NCBI GenBank assembly: GCA_903904815.1
Contig: CAIVDU010000053.1
Coordinates: 186,001-250,000 of the forward strand
Direction of reading: 5' to 3'
DNA: 64,000 bases
Source: an uncultured Armatimonadota bacterium
GTDB lineage: Bacteria; Armatimonadota; Fimbriimonadia; Fimbriimonadales; Fimbriimonadaceae
Made by a program: the position numbers and the translations under genes. Below are positions 35,593 through 45,719 of the stretch, piece by piece; the stretch's first letter is position 1, and each line of letters opens with the position of its first letter. Under the pieces are notes generated by a model, which did not search any database, was not told the origin of the DNA, and saw nothing but the letters and a program-made list of their open reading frames with translations.

Positions 35593-36636
35593 ATGATGAA
35601 TCTGGACCCGACTCGAAAATATTTCAGCCTAGCTCGTTTTGCCCTCGGAATGCTGATTGTCTGTCCCGGTGCCGTCTCCGTAAATGCGTCTGTTTCGAAG
35701 CAGAAGACCGTTTCTCTGACCAACGTATCGTACGACCCAACCCGAGAGTTGTATGAGCAATACAACGACCTTTTCGCTCGGTACTGGAAGTCGAAGACCG
35801 GTGATCAGGTGAGCGTGCAGCAATCGCACGGGGGATCCGGGAAGCAGAGTCAGGCAGTTATTCAAGGACTCGAAGCCGACGTTGTCACGCTTGCCCTGGG
35901 CTACGACATTGATGCGATTGCTTCCGCTGGTCTCACTGATCCCGGTTGGCAGAAGCGGCTTCCAAACCACAGCAGTCCGTACACCTCGACGATCGTTTTC
36001 TTGGTGCGAAAAGGAAATCCCAAACACATTAAGGACTGGGACGACCTCGTGCGGCCGGGAGTGAGCGTCATCACCGCAAATCCGAAGACCGGTGGCGGAG
36101 CGCGTTGGTCATACCTGGCAGCTTGGGGAGCTATCTACACAAAGACTCACAGTAACCCGGAAGCATTCAAGTACATCAAAGCGCTCTACAAGAATGTCCC
36201 TGTGCTGGATTCTGGCGCTCGCGGTTCCACGATCACGTTCGTGGAGCGGAAGATTGGCGACGTACTCCTGAGCTGGGAGAATGAGGCGTATCTCGCCCAG
36301 GACAAGCTAGGGAAGGGTGAATACGAAATCGTGACGCCGTCTATCAGTATTCTTGCTGAACCTCCGGTAACCGTAGTCGACAAAGTGGCGGCAAGCCATG
36401 GCACGACCGCAGTGGCGACCGAGTATCTCAGATACCTTTATTCGCGGCCTGCGCAGGAGCTAATTGCAAAGAACCACTATCGGCCGAGGGATCCCAAGGT
36501 AGCGGCAGCGTATAAGGGGTCATTCAAAAAGATCCCCCTCTTTACAATCGACTTGTTCGGTGGCTGGACCAAGGCTCAGAAGGACCACTTTGCAGACGGG
36601 GGTATCTTCGATCAGGTGTTGCGCTCGATTCGCTAA
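35593..36636 (+). CDS. sbp: Sulfate-binding protein of ABC importer
   Basis: Periplasmic sulfate receptor, ~347 residues from the ATG at 35593 (alternatively 35596), followed by a signal peptide ([17 protein letters not shown]). Conserved motifs of the Sbp/CysP family are complete: [83 protein letters not shown] and [11 protein letters not shown]. First gene of the cys transport operon, 4 bp before cysT. Confidence 0.96.
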   Translation: MMNLDPTRKYFSLARFALGMLIVCPGAVSVNASVSKQKTVSLTNVSYDPTRELYEQYNDLFARYWKSKTGDQVSVQQSHGGSGKQSQAVIQGLEADVVTLALGYDIDAIASAGLTDPGWQKRLPNHSSPYTSTIVFLVRKGNPKHIKDWDDLVRPGVSVITANPKTGGGARWSYLAAWGAIYTKTHSNPEAFKYIKALYKNVPVLDSGARGSTITFVERKIGDVLLSWENEAYLAQDKLGKGEYEIVTPSISILAEPPVTVVDKVAASHGTTAVATEYLRYLYSRPAQELIAKNHYRPRDPKVAAAYKGSFKKIPLFTIDLFGGWTKAQKDHFADGGIFDQVLRSIR

Positions 36637-36639
36637 CGC

Positions 36640-37503
36640 ATGGGTAGCCCTCTCCAGACAAAGCGAAGAAGAAAGCCAAGAGTCATCCCGGGTTTCGGGT
36701 TGACCCTTGGCTATTCTCTTGCTTACCTGAGCATCCTGGTCTTGTTGCCACTGGCAACGCTGTTTTGGCAGTCTTCAAAACTTGGCTGGTCGCAGTTTTG
36801 GTTCGTGATCTCGGACCCCGAAGTGGTTTCGGCAATGAAACTCAGTTTTACGGCCTCATTCGTGGCGGCGCTGGTGAATGTCGTATTTGGCCTGCTTGTG
36901 GCTTGGGTGCTGGCTCGGTATAAATTTCCTGGCAAGCGGTTTCTGGATGGGATTGTAGACTTGCCGTTTGCGTTGCCCACTTCGGTCGCTGGAATCGCTC
37001 TGGCGGCCGTTTACGGCGCCAATGGATTTCTTGGAGGCTGGTTAGAGGCTCACGGGATCAAAGTGGTTTACACCGCAGTCGGCGTAACTCTAGCGCTCGT
37101 GTTTATCGGGTTGCCGTTCGTTGTTCGGACGGTTCAGCCAGTGATGGAGGAGTTGGAGCAAGAAACGGAGGAGGCGGCGGCCAGCCTAGGGGCCGGTCGA
37201 TGGCAAACGTTTTACCGGGTGATTCTTCCAACCATCGCCCCGGCTTTGCTGACCGGCTTTGCGCTCGCATTTGCCAGAGGCGTGGGCGAATATGGTTCGG
37301 TGGTCTTTATCTCGGGCAACTTACCGATGAAAACCGAGATCGCTCCCGTGGCGATCATGAGCAAGTTGGAGCAGTTCAATAACCCAGGCGCAACCGCGAT
37401 CGCACTGGTGATGCTCACCTTCTCGTTTGGATTGCTGATCACCGTTCACTTCCTCCAGTGGTGGAGTGGCAAAAGGGTTCGCCAACTGAGGAGCACGCCA
37501 TGA
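36640..37503 (+). CDS. cysT: Sulfate ABC transporter permease CysT
   Basis: 287 residues with six membrane helices. FGLTLGYSLAYLSILVLLPL at the start and the EAA loop TEEAAASLGAGRWQTFYRVI are typical of the CysT/CysU permease. LPFALPTSVAGIALAAVYG is the conserved helix. It begins four bases after sbp and overlaps cysW as ATGA. Confidence 0.95.
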   Translation: MGSPLQTKRRRKPRVIPGFGLTLGYSLAYLSILVLLPLATLFWQSSKLGWSQFWFVISDPEVVSAMKLSFTASFVAALVNVVFGLLVAWVLARYKFPGKRFLDGIVDLPFALPTSVAGIALAAVYGANGFLGGWLEAHGIKVVYTAVGVTLALVFIGLPFVVRTVQPVMEELEQETEEAAASLGAGRWQTFYRVILPTIAPALLTGFALAFARGVGEYGSVVFISGNLPMKTEIAPVAIMSKLEQFNNPGATAIALVMLTFSFGLLITVHFLQWWSGKRVRQLRSTP

Positions 37504-38351
37504 GCCGAGTTCCCGCGCGGCGGAAGTTGGCCACGGAGGACCCTATTTTCGCCAAGGTGCTCCTTACGGTCGCCGCGGTCATCTTCCTGGGGCTTTTCTT
37601 AGTTGCTCCCTTGGTTGCGGTTTTTCAAGGCGCGCTGGCAAATGGGGTTACGGCGTATCTCCACGCCATTCGTCAGCCTGAAGCCATTCAGGCAATCGAG
37701 TTGACCCTTACCGCGGCCGCCTTTGCGGTCCCCTTAAACCTCATCTTCGGGCTCGCATCGTCTTGGGCGATTACCAAGTTCGAGTTTCCTGGAAAGTCGA
37801 TCTTGATCGCTTTGATTGAGCTGCCCGTAGCGGTATCGCCCGTCATTTCAGGTCTAATTTTCGTTCTCATGTTTGGCACGAGAGGCGTTTTGGGGCCTTG
37901 GCTCGTGGCTCACAACTTGAAAGTGATCTTTGCCGTTCCCGGCATCATAATGGCCACTACGTTCGTGACCTTTCCGTTCATCGCCCGGGAAGTGATGCCT
38001 ACGATGCAGTCCCAAGGGACTGAAGAAGAGCAGGCCGCTCTCTCTTTGGGAGCCAATGGCTGGCAAGTGTTTTGGAAGGTGACTCTTCCCAATGTACGAT
38101 GGGCTCTCATCTATGGCGTCATTCTTTGCAACGCGAGAGCAATGGGAGAATTTGGCGCAGTCTCCGTTGTGTCTGCCCATATCCGAGGAAGAACAAACAC
38201 CTTACCGCTCTATGTTGAGCTTCTCTACAACGATTACGACTTCGTGGGCGCATTTGCCGCGGCGTCCCTTCTCACGTTCCTCGCCCTTGTGACCTTGGTC
38301 GCGAAGAGCGTTGCCGCATGGTGGACGGAGAGGTCCGTCGCCCTTTATTAA
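37500..38351 (+). CDS. cysW: Sulfate ABC transporter permease CysW
   Basis: 283 residues from ATG 37500, which has GAGGAG upstream and overlaps the cysT stop by ATGA; an upstream GTG at 37458 lies inside cysT and is less likely. Six helices; LIELPVAVSPVISGLIFVLM and the EAA loop TEEEQAALSLGANGWQVFWK are CysW-type. GAVSVVSAHIRGRTNTLPLY near the C-terminus is the family signature. Confidence 0.95.
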   Translation: MSRVPARRKLATEDPIFAKVLLTVAAVIFLGLFLVAPLVAVFQGALANGVTAYLHAIRQPEAIQAIELTLTAAAFAVPLNLIFGLASSWAITKFEFPGKSILIALIELPVAVSPVISGLIFVLMFGTRGVLGPWLVAHNLKVIFAVPGIIMATTFVTFPFIAREVMPTMQSQGTEEEQAALSLGANGWQVFWKVTLPNVRWALIYGVILCNARAMGEFGAVSVVSAHIRGRTNTLPLYVELLYNDYDFVGAFAAASLLTFLALVTLVAKSVAAWWTERSVALY

Positions 38352-38363
38352 CGCCAATCTTTC

Positions 38364-39428
<1,065 letters not shown>

Positions 39429-39492
39429 CGGCTCCGGCGACCCTTATCGTTCTGCAAATTCCCTCTGCTCTCAGGCGTAGAAATAAGGGCCC

Positions 39493-39610
39493 GGAGGCGA
39501 ACTATGATTCTTGTTTCCGCAGTCCGCCTCCCAACTTGGACCTACTTTTAACGTCTGCGTACTGCAAACCGCCAACTCCAGACGAATGATTCTTGATTCC
39601 GTAGTCCGTG
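39493..39610. repeat. Dispersed intergenic repeat, copy C (two units)
   Basis: GGAGGCGAACTATGATTCTTG then TTTCCGCAGTCCGCCTCCC (39493-39535) and a second unit AATGATTCTTGATTCCGTAG then TCCGTGAC (39585-39610), joined by TACTGCAAACCGCC. It matches cluster A (CTGCAAACT linker) and copies B and D. It lies between cysA and the converging flotillin gene. Confidence 0.65.
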
Positions 39611-39672
39611 ACAATAATTGCAGGCAGGCGACGCGTCACATTCCAGCTAAGCCGTTTGGGTAAGGGAAAAGG

Positions 39673-39716
39673 CGCAAACTGAAGCTAAGGAAGTCCTTTC
39701 TTAGCTTCAGTTTGCG
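39673..39716. terminator. 17-bp perfect stem between cysA and the flotillin gene
   Basis: CGCAAACTGAAGCTAAG (39673-39689) pairs without mismatch with CTTAGCTTCAGTTTGCG (39700-39716) around a 10-nt loop. It lies in a convergent interval and fits a bidirectional terminator, although neither side has a T-run. Confidence 0.65.
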
Positions 39717-39741
39717 TTCGATGGAGCTCTATTGCTCTTGA

Positions 39742-39766
39742 TTCTGGGCGCCTTGTGCGCCCAGAA
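39742..39766 (-). terminator. Hairpin just after the flotillin stop codon
   Basis: TTCTGGGCGC (39742-39751) pairs perfectly with GCGCCCAGAA (39757-39766) around CTTGT, two bases past the minus-strand stop codon at 39769. Probable terminator or 3'-end stabiliser of the NfeD-flotillin mRNA. Confidence 0.6.
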
Positions 39767-39768
39767 CC

Positions 39769-41127
39769 TCACTGAACCGGAGGGGTCCTCGTTGGGCGCG
39801 CAGGCGTTACCGGTGCGACTGGTGCAGGAGCTGCCACCGGTGCAGGCTGGGGGGCAGGTTGGACGACTGTCGCAGCCTGCTGGTCGGGCTTAAGAGCGGT
39901 GTTGACCAGTTGGGCAGCCAGAATTGTCTGGATGACTCCGGTGATCTGGTCGGCGGCGCCGCCTGCCGCGCCCCGTCCGTCGCTGGAGATGTTGATCAGC
40001 TTGGCTTGGGCCAGAGCGTTCGCGATAACTGGCGCTATTTGAGGCAACAGCTCCAGCTGACGAAGCGTTAGATACGCGTCGCCACCTTCAGAGATGGCCT
40101 TGTTGACTTCACGAATTGCGTCTGCCTGCGCTTCGGCGGTTCTTCGAAGTCGAATGGCCTCGGCTTCAGCCTGAGCGGTCGCGTTTAGCTTTAGTTTCTC
40201 GGCATCCGCAGTCGCCTGCGCGATCTGAGTGGCTCGGAGTTCGGCTTCTCGGAGAGCGCCCAGAGCAACCTGTTTCTGAGCTTCAGCTTCCGCAATGACC
40301 GCGGCGTTGCGTGCCCGGGTTTGTTCCAGGTCTCGCTGTTTGTCGTTGACCGCCTGCTCGGCGCCAAGTTGAGCTTCTCTAGCGCGTCGCTCCTGGTCTG
40401 CCTGAACGATGTCTGCATTGGCTTTTGCTTCAACTGCCGACTGACGTCGCCGCGCTTCGGCAACTTCGCTTTGGACCTCTTTAATGTTCAGGGAGTTGAA
40501 CACCAGGCCAAGGTCTTGGAGTTCGCGAGAGCAGGCGCTCTTGATAATGATCGCTAGGCGGTCATCGTCCTCCGCCGACGGAATCGTCGATACAGCTGAC
40601 TGAACCGGCTGCGCATCGACGGCAGGTTTCCCTGAGTTATCCAGAGGGAAGGAGACCTTCGCATTGAACAACTCGTCGTGATGGAGCAGGTTGATCGCTC
40701 GGCGCCCCGTAGAGGTTAAGAGGTCGGTCAAAGTCGACGTCTGAATGGACGGCGGCATTGAAAAGAATCGGTTTGCTGCCGTCTTGATCGTCTCGTTGGA
40801 GTCTCCCACGGACACGATGGCGCTGGCCAAGACCCGAACCTTAATGGGTCGAGGCTGGCCTTGTCGATCAACGTCGGCTGTTTGGTCGGCAATGTCCAGG
40901 TCGATATTGATCGCTTTGGCGGGAATGGTCGTTCCCGTGGTGAAGAGTGGGATCTCCCAAGACTTACCGGGACCGCGATAGGTTTTCGTGCCTCCACTGA
41001 GCCAACTCACGAGGCGAATCGTTCCCGCATCAACGGTGCGAAGAAACATCGTCACCAGAATGGGTAGCAGAATGAAAAGGACTACGACGAGGCAAGCAAT
41101 GATGATGAGTGGACTTGGAATTTCCAT
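39769..41127 (-). CDS. Flotillin/SPFH-domain membrane protein
   Basis: 452 residues: an N-terminal membrane helix (LIIIACLVVVLFILLPILVTMFL), an SPFH/band 7 domain (residues ~30-220), a long Ala/Glu/Gln-rich coiled coil (QSEVAEARRRQSAVEAKANA, ADEARRAREAQLGAEQAV-like heptads to ~330), and a Pro/Ala-rich tail (APAPVAPVTPARPTRTPPVQ). Flotillins scaffold membrane microdomains. It lies 63 bp downstream of a NfeD-like gene, the common NfeD-flotillin pairing. ATG with no strong ribosome site. Confidence 0.92.
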   Translation of the reverse strand: MEIPSPLIIIACLVVVLFILLPILVTMFLRTVDAGTIRLVSWLSGGTKTYRGPGKSWEIPLFTTGTTIPAKAINIDLDIADQTADVDRQGQPRPIKVRVLASAIVSVGDSNETIKTAANRFFSMPPSIQTSTLTDLLTSTGRRAINLLHHDELFNAKVSFPLDNSGKPAVDAQPVQSAVSTIPSAEDDDRLAIIIKSACSRELQDLGLVFNSLNIKEVQSEVAEARRRQSAVEAKANADIVQADQERRAREAQLGAEQAVNDKQRDLEQTRARNAAVIAEAEAQKQVALGALREAELRATQIAQATADAEKLKLNATAQAEAEAIRLRRTAEAQADAIREVNKAISEGGDAYLTLRQLELLPQIAPVIANALAQAKLINISSDGRGAAGGAADQITGVIQTILAAQLVNTALKPDQQAATVVQPAPQPAPVAAPAPVAPVTPARPTRTPPVQ

Positions 41128-41190
41128 ATGGCTAAGAGCCCAGCGCTCTTGACGGACATGCGATATTTCGCCGCTGACTTCGTTCGCAAC

Positions 41191-41883
41191 TCACGAAGCC
41201 AGCTCTCGGGTCACTCGGCACGTATTTCGTGCCGAATCGACTTCAACTACGATAAGTTTTTCGCCCTTCTTGACGTGGATTCCCTTTTCGAGCTCTATGA
41301 GGTCAAGGGTGGCGAGCAGTTGGACGTGTTGACCATCCAGCGTAAGTCTCACGATGCCTCGTCCAGCTTCGTCAAACCCGGTGACTGCTTCGGCCTCCTG
41401 GTAAACACTGCCTTCAATTCCTTCGCTTGGAGTCGTCACGAACCGACCCATAAAGTCCATGAGTGGCTGCACCATGCCTAGTGAGAATACGAGGGCGCCG
41501 ATGAAGGCCAGGATCACGATCTCGGGATACTTGACGACGTGATTTAGCAGAAGTCCGGTTGCGCCAAACCCTAAGCTCAGACTGAAGATGCTAATCGGCG
41601 ATAGGGCCGTAAGGAACCTCGCTCCGGAACTCGGAGTGCCGTCGCTCGCTGACCGTGCTTGGTTCGGATGACCGTAACGTGAGTTCCCAGTCCCATGAGC
41701 GTGAGCTCCGGAAGCGGCGTGAGCCCTAGCTTGGCCCACCGTATGACTTGTATGGCCGGAATGGCCGGAGTGGGCCGCATGCGCGGCGCCATGACCGTGA
41801 CCTCCTCCATGCCCCCGAAGCGCTCCGAGAGCGACCATCGAGACAAACCCGAACATGCCGATAAAGAATGTGAGAAGGAACAC
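41191..41883 (-). CDS. NfeD-like membrane protein with His-rich loop
   Basis: 230 residues. A first helix (FLLTFFIGMFGFVSMVALGAL) is followed by a ~55-residue segment with repeated His-Gly/His-Ala (GGHGHGAAHAAHSGHSGH), then two helices (LSLGFGATGLLLNHV, IVILAFIGALVFSLGMV) and a soluble C-terminal OB-fold (GIEGSVYQEAEAVTGFDEAG, VKKGEKLIVVEVDSA). The OB domain is NfeD/YuaF-like and partners with flotillin encoded next. The histidine stretch could bind divalent metal; that is inference from composition. Confidence 0.85.
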   Translation of the reverse strand: MFLLTFFIGMFGFVSMVALGALRGHGGGHGHGAAHAAHSGHSGHTSHTVGQARAHAASGAHAHGTGNSRYGHPNQARSASDGTPSSGARFLTALSPISIFSLSLGFGATGLLLNHVVKYPEIVILAFIGALVFSLGMVQPLMDFMGRFVTTPSEGIEGSVYQEAEAVTGFDEAGRGIVRLTLDGQHVQLLATLDLIELEKGIHVKKGEKLIVVEVDSARNTCRVTRELAS

Positions 41884-41961
41884 TAGTTTTGAATGATGTT
41901 ACTGTAGCCAGCCTTCCCGGGTTGCGCGTTTGGGACTATCTCTGAAATATCATTGAACTTC

Positions 41962-42437
41962 ACCAGTGGTCGGTGGCCAGTGAGCAGTGGCCAGTGAGCA
42001 GTGGCTAGTGTTTGGTGGCCAGTGGCCAGTGCGCAGTGGCGGGTGACCGGTGGCCAGTGGCCGGTGGCCGGTGCTTGCTGGCCAGTGAATGACCAGTGAC
42101 GTTCACCGACCACCGATCACCGACGACCGTTCACGGACCACCGACCACCGACCACTGACCACTGACCACTGACCACTGACCACCGACCACCGACCACCGA
42201 CCACCGACCACCGACCACCGACCACCGACCACTGACCACTGACCACTGACCACTGACCACTGACCACTGACCACTGACCACTGACCACTGACCACTGACC
42301 ACTGACCACTGACCACTGACCACTGACCACTGACCACTAACCACTGACCACTGACCACTGACCACTGACCACTAACCACTGACCACTGACCACTGACCAC
42401 TGACCACTGACCACCGACCACCGACCACCGATCACTG
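41962..42437. repeat. Heptanucleotide repeat array with strand inversion
   Basis: From about 42103 to 42437 the plus strand is built of ~48 near-perfect heptamers CCACTGA, with CCACCGA variants grouped in blocks. From 41962 to about 42099 the plus strand instead carries degenerate GTGGCCA/GTGAGCA heptamers, the reverse-complement sense. The two arms could fold on each other. Since 7 is not a multiple of 3, the minus strand is open in all three frames and encodes repeated VSGQWSV, which I do not regard as a gene. It occupies the divergent promoter region of the NfeD operon and the GH16 gene. Confidence 0.95.
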
Positions 42438-42461
42438 CACACTTGTAGGGTAAAAGTCCGT

Positions 42462-43331
42462 ATGCCCATGATTGTTTTGGGGTTTGCAGTGGTGCACACC
42501 CTCCGTGTTCTCGCAGATGCGCCTATCGATCCGAAACGTTTCGCAAAACCTCGTGTCGTGTTCTTTGAGGATTTCGACAAGCCGAACCTCGATCGATCTC
42601 GGTGGAACGTGATCGTGACCGGGTTCAACGTCAACGTCGAACAGCAGGCTTACATCGACTCTGAGGACACATTGAAAATTGTCCACGGCCGGGAGGCCGA
42701 GGGGGCGAAGCATGGCGCCCTCTTGATTCAGGGACTTTTTCGAAAGGGATTTCGCACTAAGGATGGCCAGAAGTTCGACTTTGTGTCGGGCCGAATCGAC
42801 ACCAGGAATAAGGCTGAGTTCAAGTACGGTCGACTGTCATCACGAATCAAGTTGACCGCAGGTCTGGGCCTGTGGCCAGCATTCTGGGCTCTGGGAAATG
42901 GCGGGTGGCCCGAGACCGGCGAGATAGACATCATGGAGAACGTTGGCCCTGCGAATTGGACCAGTCAAGCGCTCCACGGCCCCCACTATTTCGGAAACAC
43001 CCCCCTCGTGAACCGAACCACATTGCAGCCGGACGTGGCCGCCTGGCACGTGTACTCCGTCGATTGGTCTCCAGACACGCTGATCTTCAAGATCGATGCG
43101 AAGCCGGTCTACACGGTGACCAAGGCCATGGTTGAGAAGTATGGTCGTTGGGCGTTCGATAACCCGAAGCACATCATCTTGAACATGGCGCTGGGTGGCC
43201 AGTATCCAAATCAAATCAACAAAGCCGACAAGCCTTACTACGGCATCCCGGAGTCAACGCTAGAGTTGATCAAGAGCGGAAAGGCAAAGATGCTTGTCGA
43301 CTGGGTCAAAGTTGAAGAACTAGGTTCCTAA
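42462..43331 (+). CDS. Secreted GH16 endo-beta-glucanase (laminarinase/lichenase-like)
   Basis: About 289 residues with an N-terminal signal peptide (MIVLGFAVVHTLRVLADA). The GH16 catalytic core is GEIDIMENVG, where the E-x-D-x-x-E pattern supplies nucleophile and acid/base. WPAFWALGNGGWPETGE, VYSVDWSPDTLIFKIDAK and HIILNMALGGQYP are further family blocks. It likely cleaves beta-1,3 or mixed-linkage glucan outside the cytoplasm. It starts 25 bp after the heptamer array; ATG 42468 is an alternative start. Overlaps the converging GT4 gene by 12 bp. Confidence 0.93.
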   Translation: MPMIVLGFAVVHTLRVLADAPIDPKRFAKPRVVFFEDFDKPNLDRSRWNVIVTGFNVNVEQQAYIDSEDTLKIVHGREAEGAKHGALLIQGLFRKGFRTKDGQKFDFVSGRIDTRNKAEFKYGRLSSRIKLTAGLGLWPAFWALGNGGWPETGEIDIMENVGPANWTSQALHGPHYFGNTPLVNRTTLQPDVAAWHVYSVDWSPDTLIFKIDAKPVYTVTKAMVEKYGRWAFDNPKHIILNMALGGQYPNQINKADKPYYGIPESTLELIKSGKAKMLVDWVKVEELGS

Positions 43332-44711
43332 GAGGTCGGCCGCGATCTCTTCTTCGTCCTCTTTGTTTTCAATGAGAGGGACACCCGGCGTGAGCCTAGG
43401 ATGAGGTCGTTCGAGCGGGATGCCCGCTCCCTGTTTTGCCTTATCAGTGAGCCGAAGCTTTTCGGCTCGCTCGGCGGCCCCGGGGGAGACGGGCCATACG
43501 GTGTCGGCCGCCCAGTAGCTATCCAGAAACTCTGCCCACACCCGGTCATACAAGGCAATTGTCTGATCGGCGATATTGCCCCAATCGAAATCGGTAAAGA
43601 GCCGCTCGCGTGCTTTGGCTGCCAATTTCTCGGCTCTCACCGGGTCACGGAGGACCCGAAGGATGGCCCAAGCCAGAGATTCGGGATCGTTAGCAAAGCA
43701 TGAAGTTCCGGTTTCGTCGTGAACCACGATCTCCTTGAGCCCGCCGGCGTCGGATGAGACCACATGGGCTCCAGCCGCCATTCCTTCCAAGGCGACAATG
43801 CCAAAAGGCTCGTAAAGGGAAGGGAAGACCGCGACGTCCGCCACTCGATAAAGCTGATGCAGGGATCGATTCGCCATGAACCCGGTGAACAAAACCTTAT
43901 CTTGCAGACCAGCCCACTGGACGAACTTTTCGAATCGGTCGCGATTGCCACCGCCGACGATCAGAAACTTGGTATTCGGCTCCTGGGCAAGGACAGAACT
44001 GGCTGCATTCAAGAGCACATGGATGCCTTTCTCACGGACAAAGCGCCCCACATACATTACGATGCGTTCTTCAGGAAGCGCCAGCTTGGCACGATGCGCA
44101 AGCCGCTCCTTCTCCTCCCAGTCGAATTCAAATTTCTTTGCTTCGACGCCGTTGAAGATAACGTCGATCTTGTCGTTCGGGGTGTTGAAGCTGGTGGCGA
44201 CTTCGCTACGCATGAATTCGGAGCAAACGATTACTCTCCACGCTTCATAGGTCAGCCAGTACTCTTGCTCGTGGATGTATCGGGAAGTGTCGTTGAAAAT
44301 GCCGCCATGTCGCCCCTTTTCAGTGGCATGGATCGTGGCGATCATGGGGAGCTTGTATTCGTATTTGAGCTCCCTGGCCGAGTCCAGCGACAGCCAGTCA
44401 TGAGCATGAAAGACGGTGGGCTGTCCACCCGGACGCCAGTCTTCAAGAAGCTGCCTAACTCGGCGGTCAGTGGCTTCGTTGAGCAGCTGGATCTCGTGAA
44501 CAAAGTCGTGGGGTTTTGATGCGAGTTGCACCCGGTGAACTTGGACGCCACTCGGTTGAGTCTCCTCGTCTTGAGCCAAGGGGGTTGCCTTGGTCACCAC
44601 ATGGACTTCCAGGCCCTTCGCCTGGAGTTGCTGGGACAAGTCGTGGACGTGGGGGCTGATTCCACCCACGATCCTCGGTGGATATTCCCAGGAGAGCATG
44701 ATCACGCGCAT
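43320..44711 (-). CDS. GT4 glycosyltransferase (glycogen-synthase-like)
   Basis: 463 residues of the GT-B fold. MRVIMLSWEYPPRIVGGISP is the typical N-terminus of GT4 glycogen-synthase-like enzymes, followed by VFHAHDWLS, the donor-binding VMYVGRFVREKGIHVLLNA and the E-x7-E region EPFGIVALEGMAAG. It would add a sugar from an NDP- or ADP-sugar to a glucan or glycan. I chose ATG 44711 because an upstream in-frame start adds 94 non-homologous residues. It is followed by BrkB on the same strand (8 bp upstream). Confidence 0.92.
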   Translation of the reverse strand: MRVIMLSWEYPPRIVGGISPHVHDLSQQLQAKGLEVHVVTKATPLAQDEETQPSGVQVHRVQLASKPHDFVHEIQLLNEATDRRVRQLLEDWRPGGQPTVFHAHDWLSLDSARELKYEYKLPMIATIHATEKGRHGGIFNDTSRYIHEQEYWLTYEAWRVIVCSEFMRSEVATSFNTPNDKIDVIFNGVEAKKFEFDWEEKERLAHRAKLALPEERIVMYVGRFVREKGIHVLLNAASSVLAQEPNTKFLIVGGGNRDRFEKFVQWAGLQDKVLFTGFMANRSLHQLYRVADVAVFPSLYEPFGIVALEGMAAGAHVVSSDAGGLKEIVVHDETGTSCFANDPESLAWAILRVLRDPVRAEKLAAKARERLFTDFDWGNIADQTIALYDRVWAEFLDSYWAADTVWPVSPGAAERAEKLRLTDKAKQGAGIPLERPHPRLTPGVPLIENKEDEEEIAADLLGT

Positions 44712-44719
44712 CTGCTTGA

Positions 44720-45592
44720 TTATGCTTCGGAATTGAAACTGGTGGCGTGAGGGCCGCTTTCCTTCGCTGCCAGGTCTTCTGCGTGATACGCCGAACCGTA
44801 CTCGTGGGCCCAAATGTATGCGAGCTCGGCCCCAAAAAAGTAGATCTGCGCGCTGTAGTACAGCCACAGAAGGATGACCACCAGGGCGCCCGCAGCCCCG
44901 TAAGCGGCTGAGAGACCTGCCAGGACAAAGTATTCGCTCAGAAGGAACTTGCTGATCCCAAATCCGATGGCGGTTACCCAGGCTGCCGGCCACACGTCAC
45001 GCCACTCGAGACCGTGCTTGGGAAGCGACTTAAAGGAAATGCCAAACGCAATGGTGAGGACCCCTATGGAGAACAGAAAATTGAGGGTGGGCCAAATGTG
45101 CAGCATCTCGGGGTCCCTCCCGAGCCGCCGGAGCCAAGAGTCTAGGATGAGCCACCCAACCACAATCGCGCCGAACACCAACACTCCGAGGAAAGCGAGG
45201 ATGCGGGTCTTGATTAAGGTGTGAAAGAAGGGGCCAGACGTGCGAAGACGCCATATCGTTTTCATCGCGTCGTCAAGTTGAAGAAACAGGTTCGAGGCGC
45301 TGAAGAAAGTCACCGCCAGCGACGAAATGGTTGCAATGATGCTGGCGTTGGTGTTGTGCGTCTTGTCAATCAACTCCCGCAGGAACGCGGCGCCTTGAGG
45401 ACCCACGAACCCGGAGGCCTCTGACATGAGATGTTTTTCCGCTCCCTTGATAAACAGGCCGGCTACGGTCACCGCCAGGACCAGCATCGGGGCGAGTGAC
45501 AAAATCGCGTAGAAGCTGAACGCCGCCGAGAGACGCGGTACCGAATCATCCGACCATCGTGTGCCCGTTTTGAGCACGAGCTCTTTCACCAT
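44720..45592 (-). CDS. YihY/BrkB-family membrane protein
   Basis: About 290 residues with six hydrophobic segments: VPRLSAAFSFYAILSLAPML, IIATISSLAVTFFSASNLFLQLDDAM (split), ILAFLGVLVFGAIVVGWLIL, WPAAWVTAIGFGISKFLL, GAAGALVVILLWLYYSAQIY and FFGAELAYIWAHEYG. All are the known BrkB signatures. Function is debated; early ribonuclease claims for YihY were not upheld. Start at 45592 (MVKELVLKTG) fits the family; a TTG at 45658 would add 22 residues. Eight bp separate it from the GT4 gene. Confidence 0.9.
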   Translation of the reverse strand: MVKELVLKTGTRWSDDSVPRLSAAFSFYAILSLAPMLVLAVTVAGLFIKGAEKHLMSEASGFVGPQGAAFLRELIDKTHNTNASIIATISSLAVTFFSASNLFLQLDDAMKTIWRLRTSGPFFHTLIKTRILAFLGVLVFGAIVVGWLILDSWLRRLGRDPEMLHIWPTLNFLFSIGVLTIAFGISFKSLPKHGLEWRDVWPAAWVTAIGFGISKFLLSEYFVLAGLSAAYGAAGALVVILLWLYYSAQIYFFGAELAYIWAHEYGSAYHAEDLAAKESGPHATSFNSEA

Positions 45593-45719
45593 CAGGAAAG
45601 AGAAGGTGAATTGGGGACGGGTTGAATCCGGCACGAGTGAATAGACGACGAAAGCCAAACCAATGGACTGCCAATCGAAACCTGATTAGGAATATCGAGG
45701 CCTGGAGGTGGGAATTGAG

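Noticed and set aside
41962-42437. CRISPR array
   Set aside because: Unit is 7 bp without unique spacers, and no cas genes are present.
42103-42634. Three long minus-strand ORFs encoding VSGQWSV repeats
   Set aside because: They are a by-product of the heptamer array, which is open in all three frames; no ribosome site, and one runs antisense into GH16.
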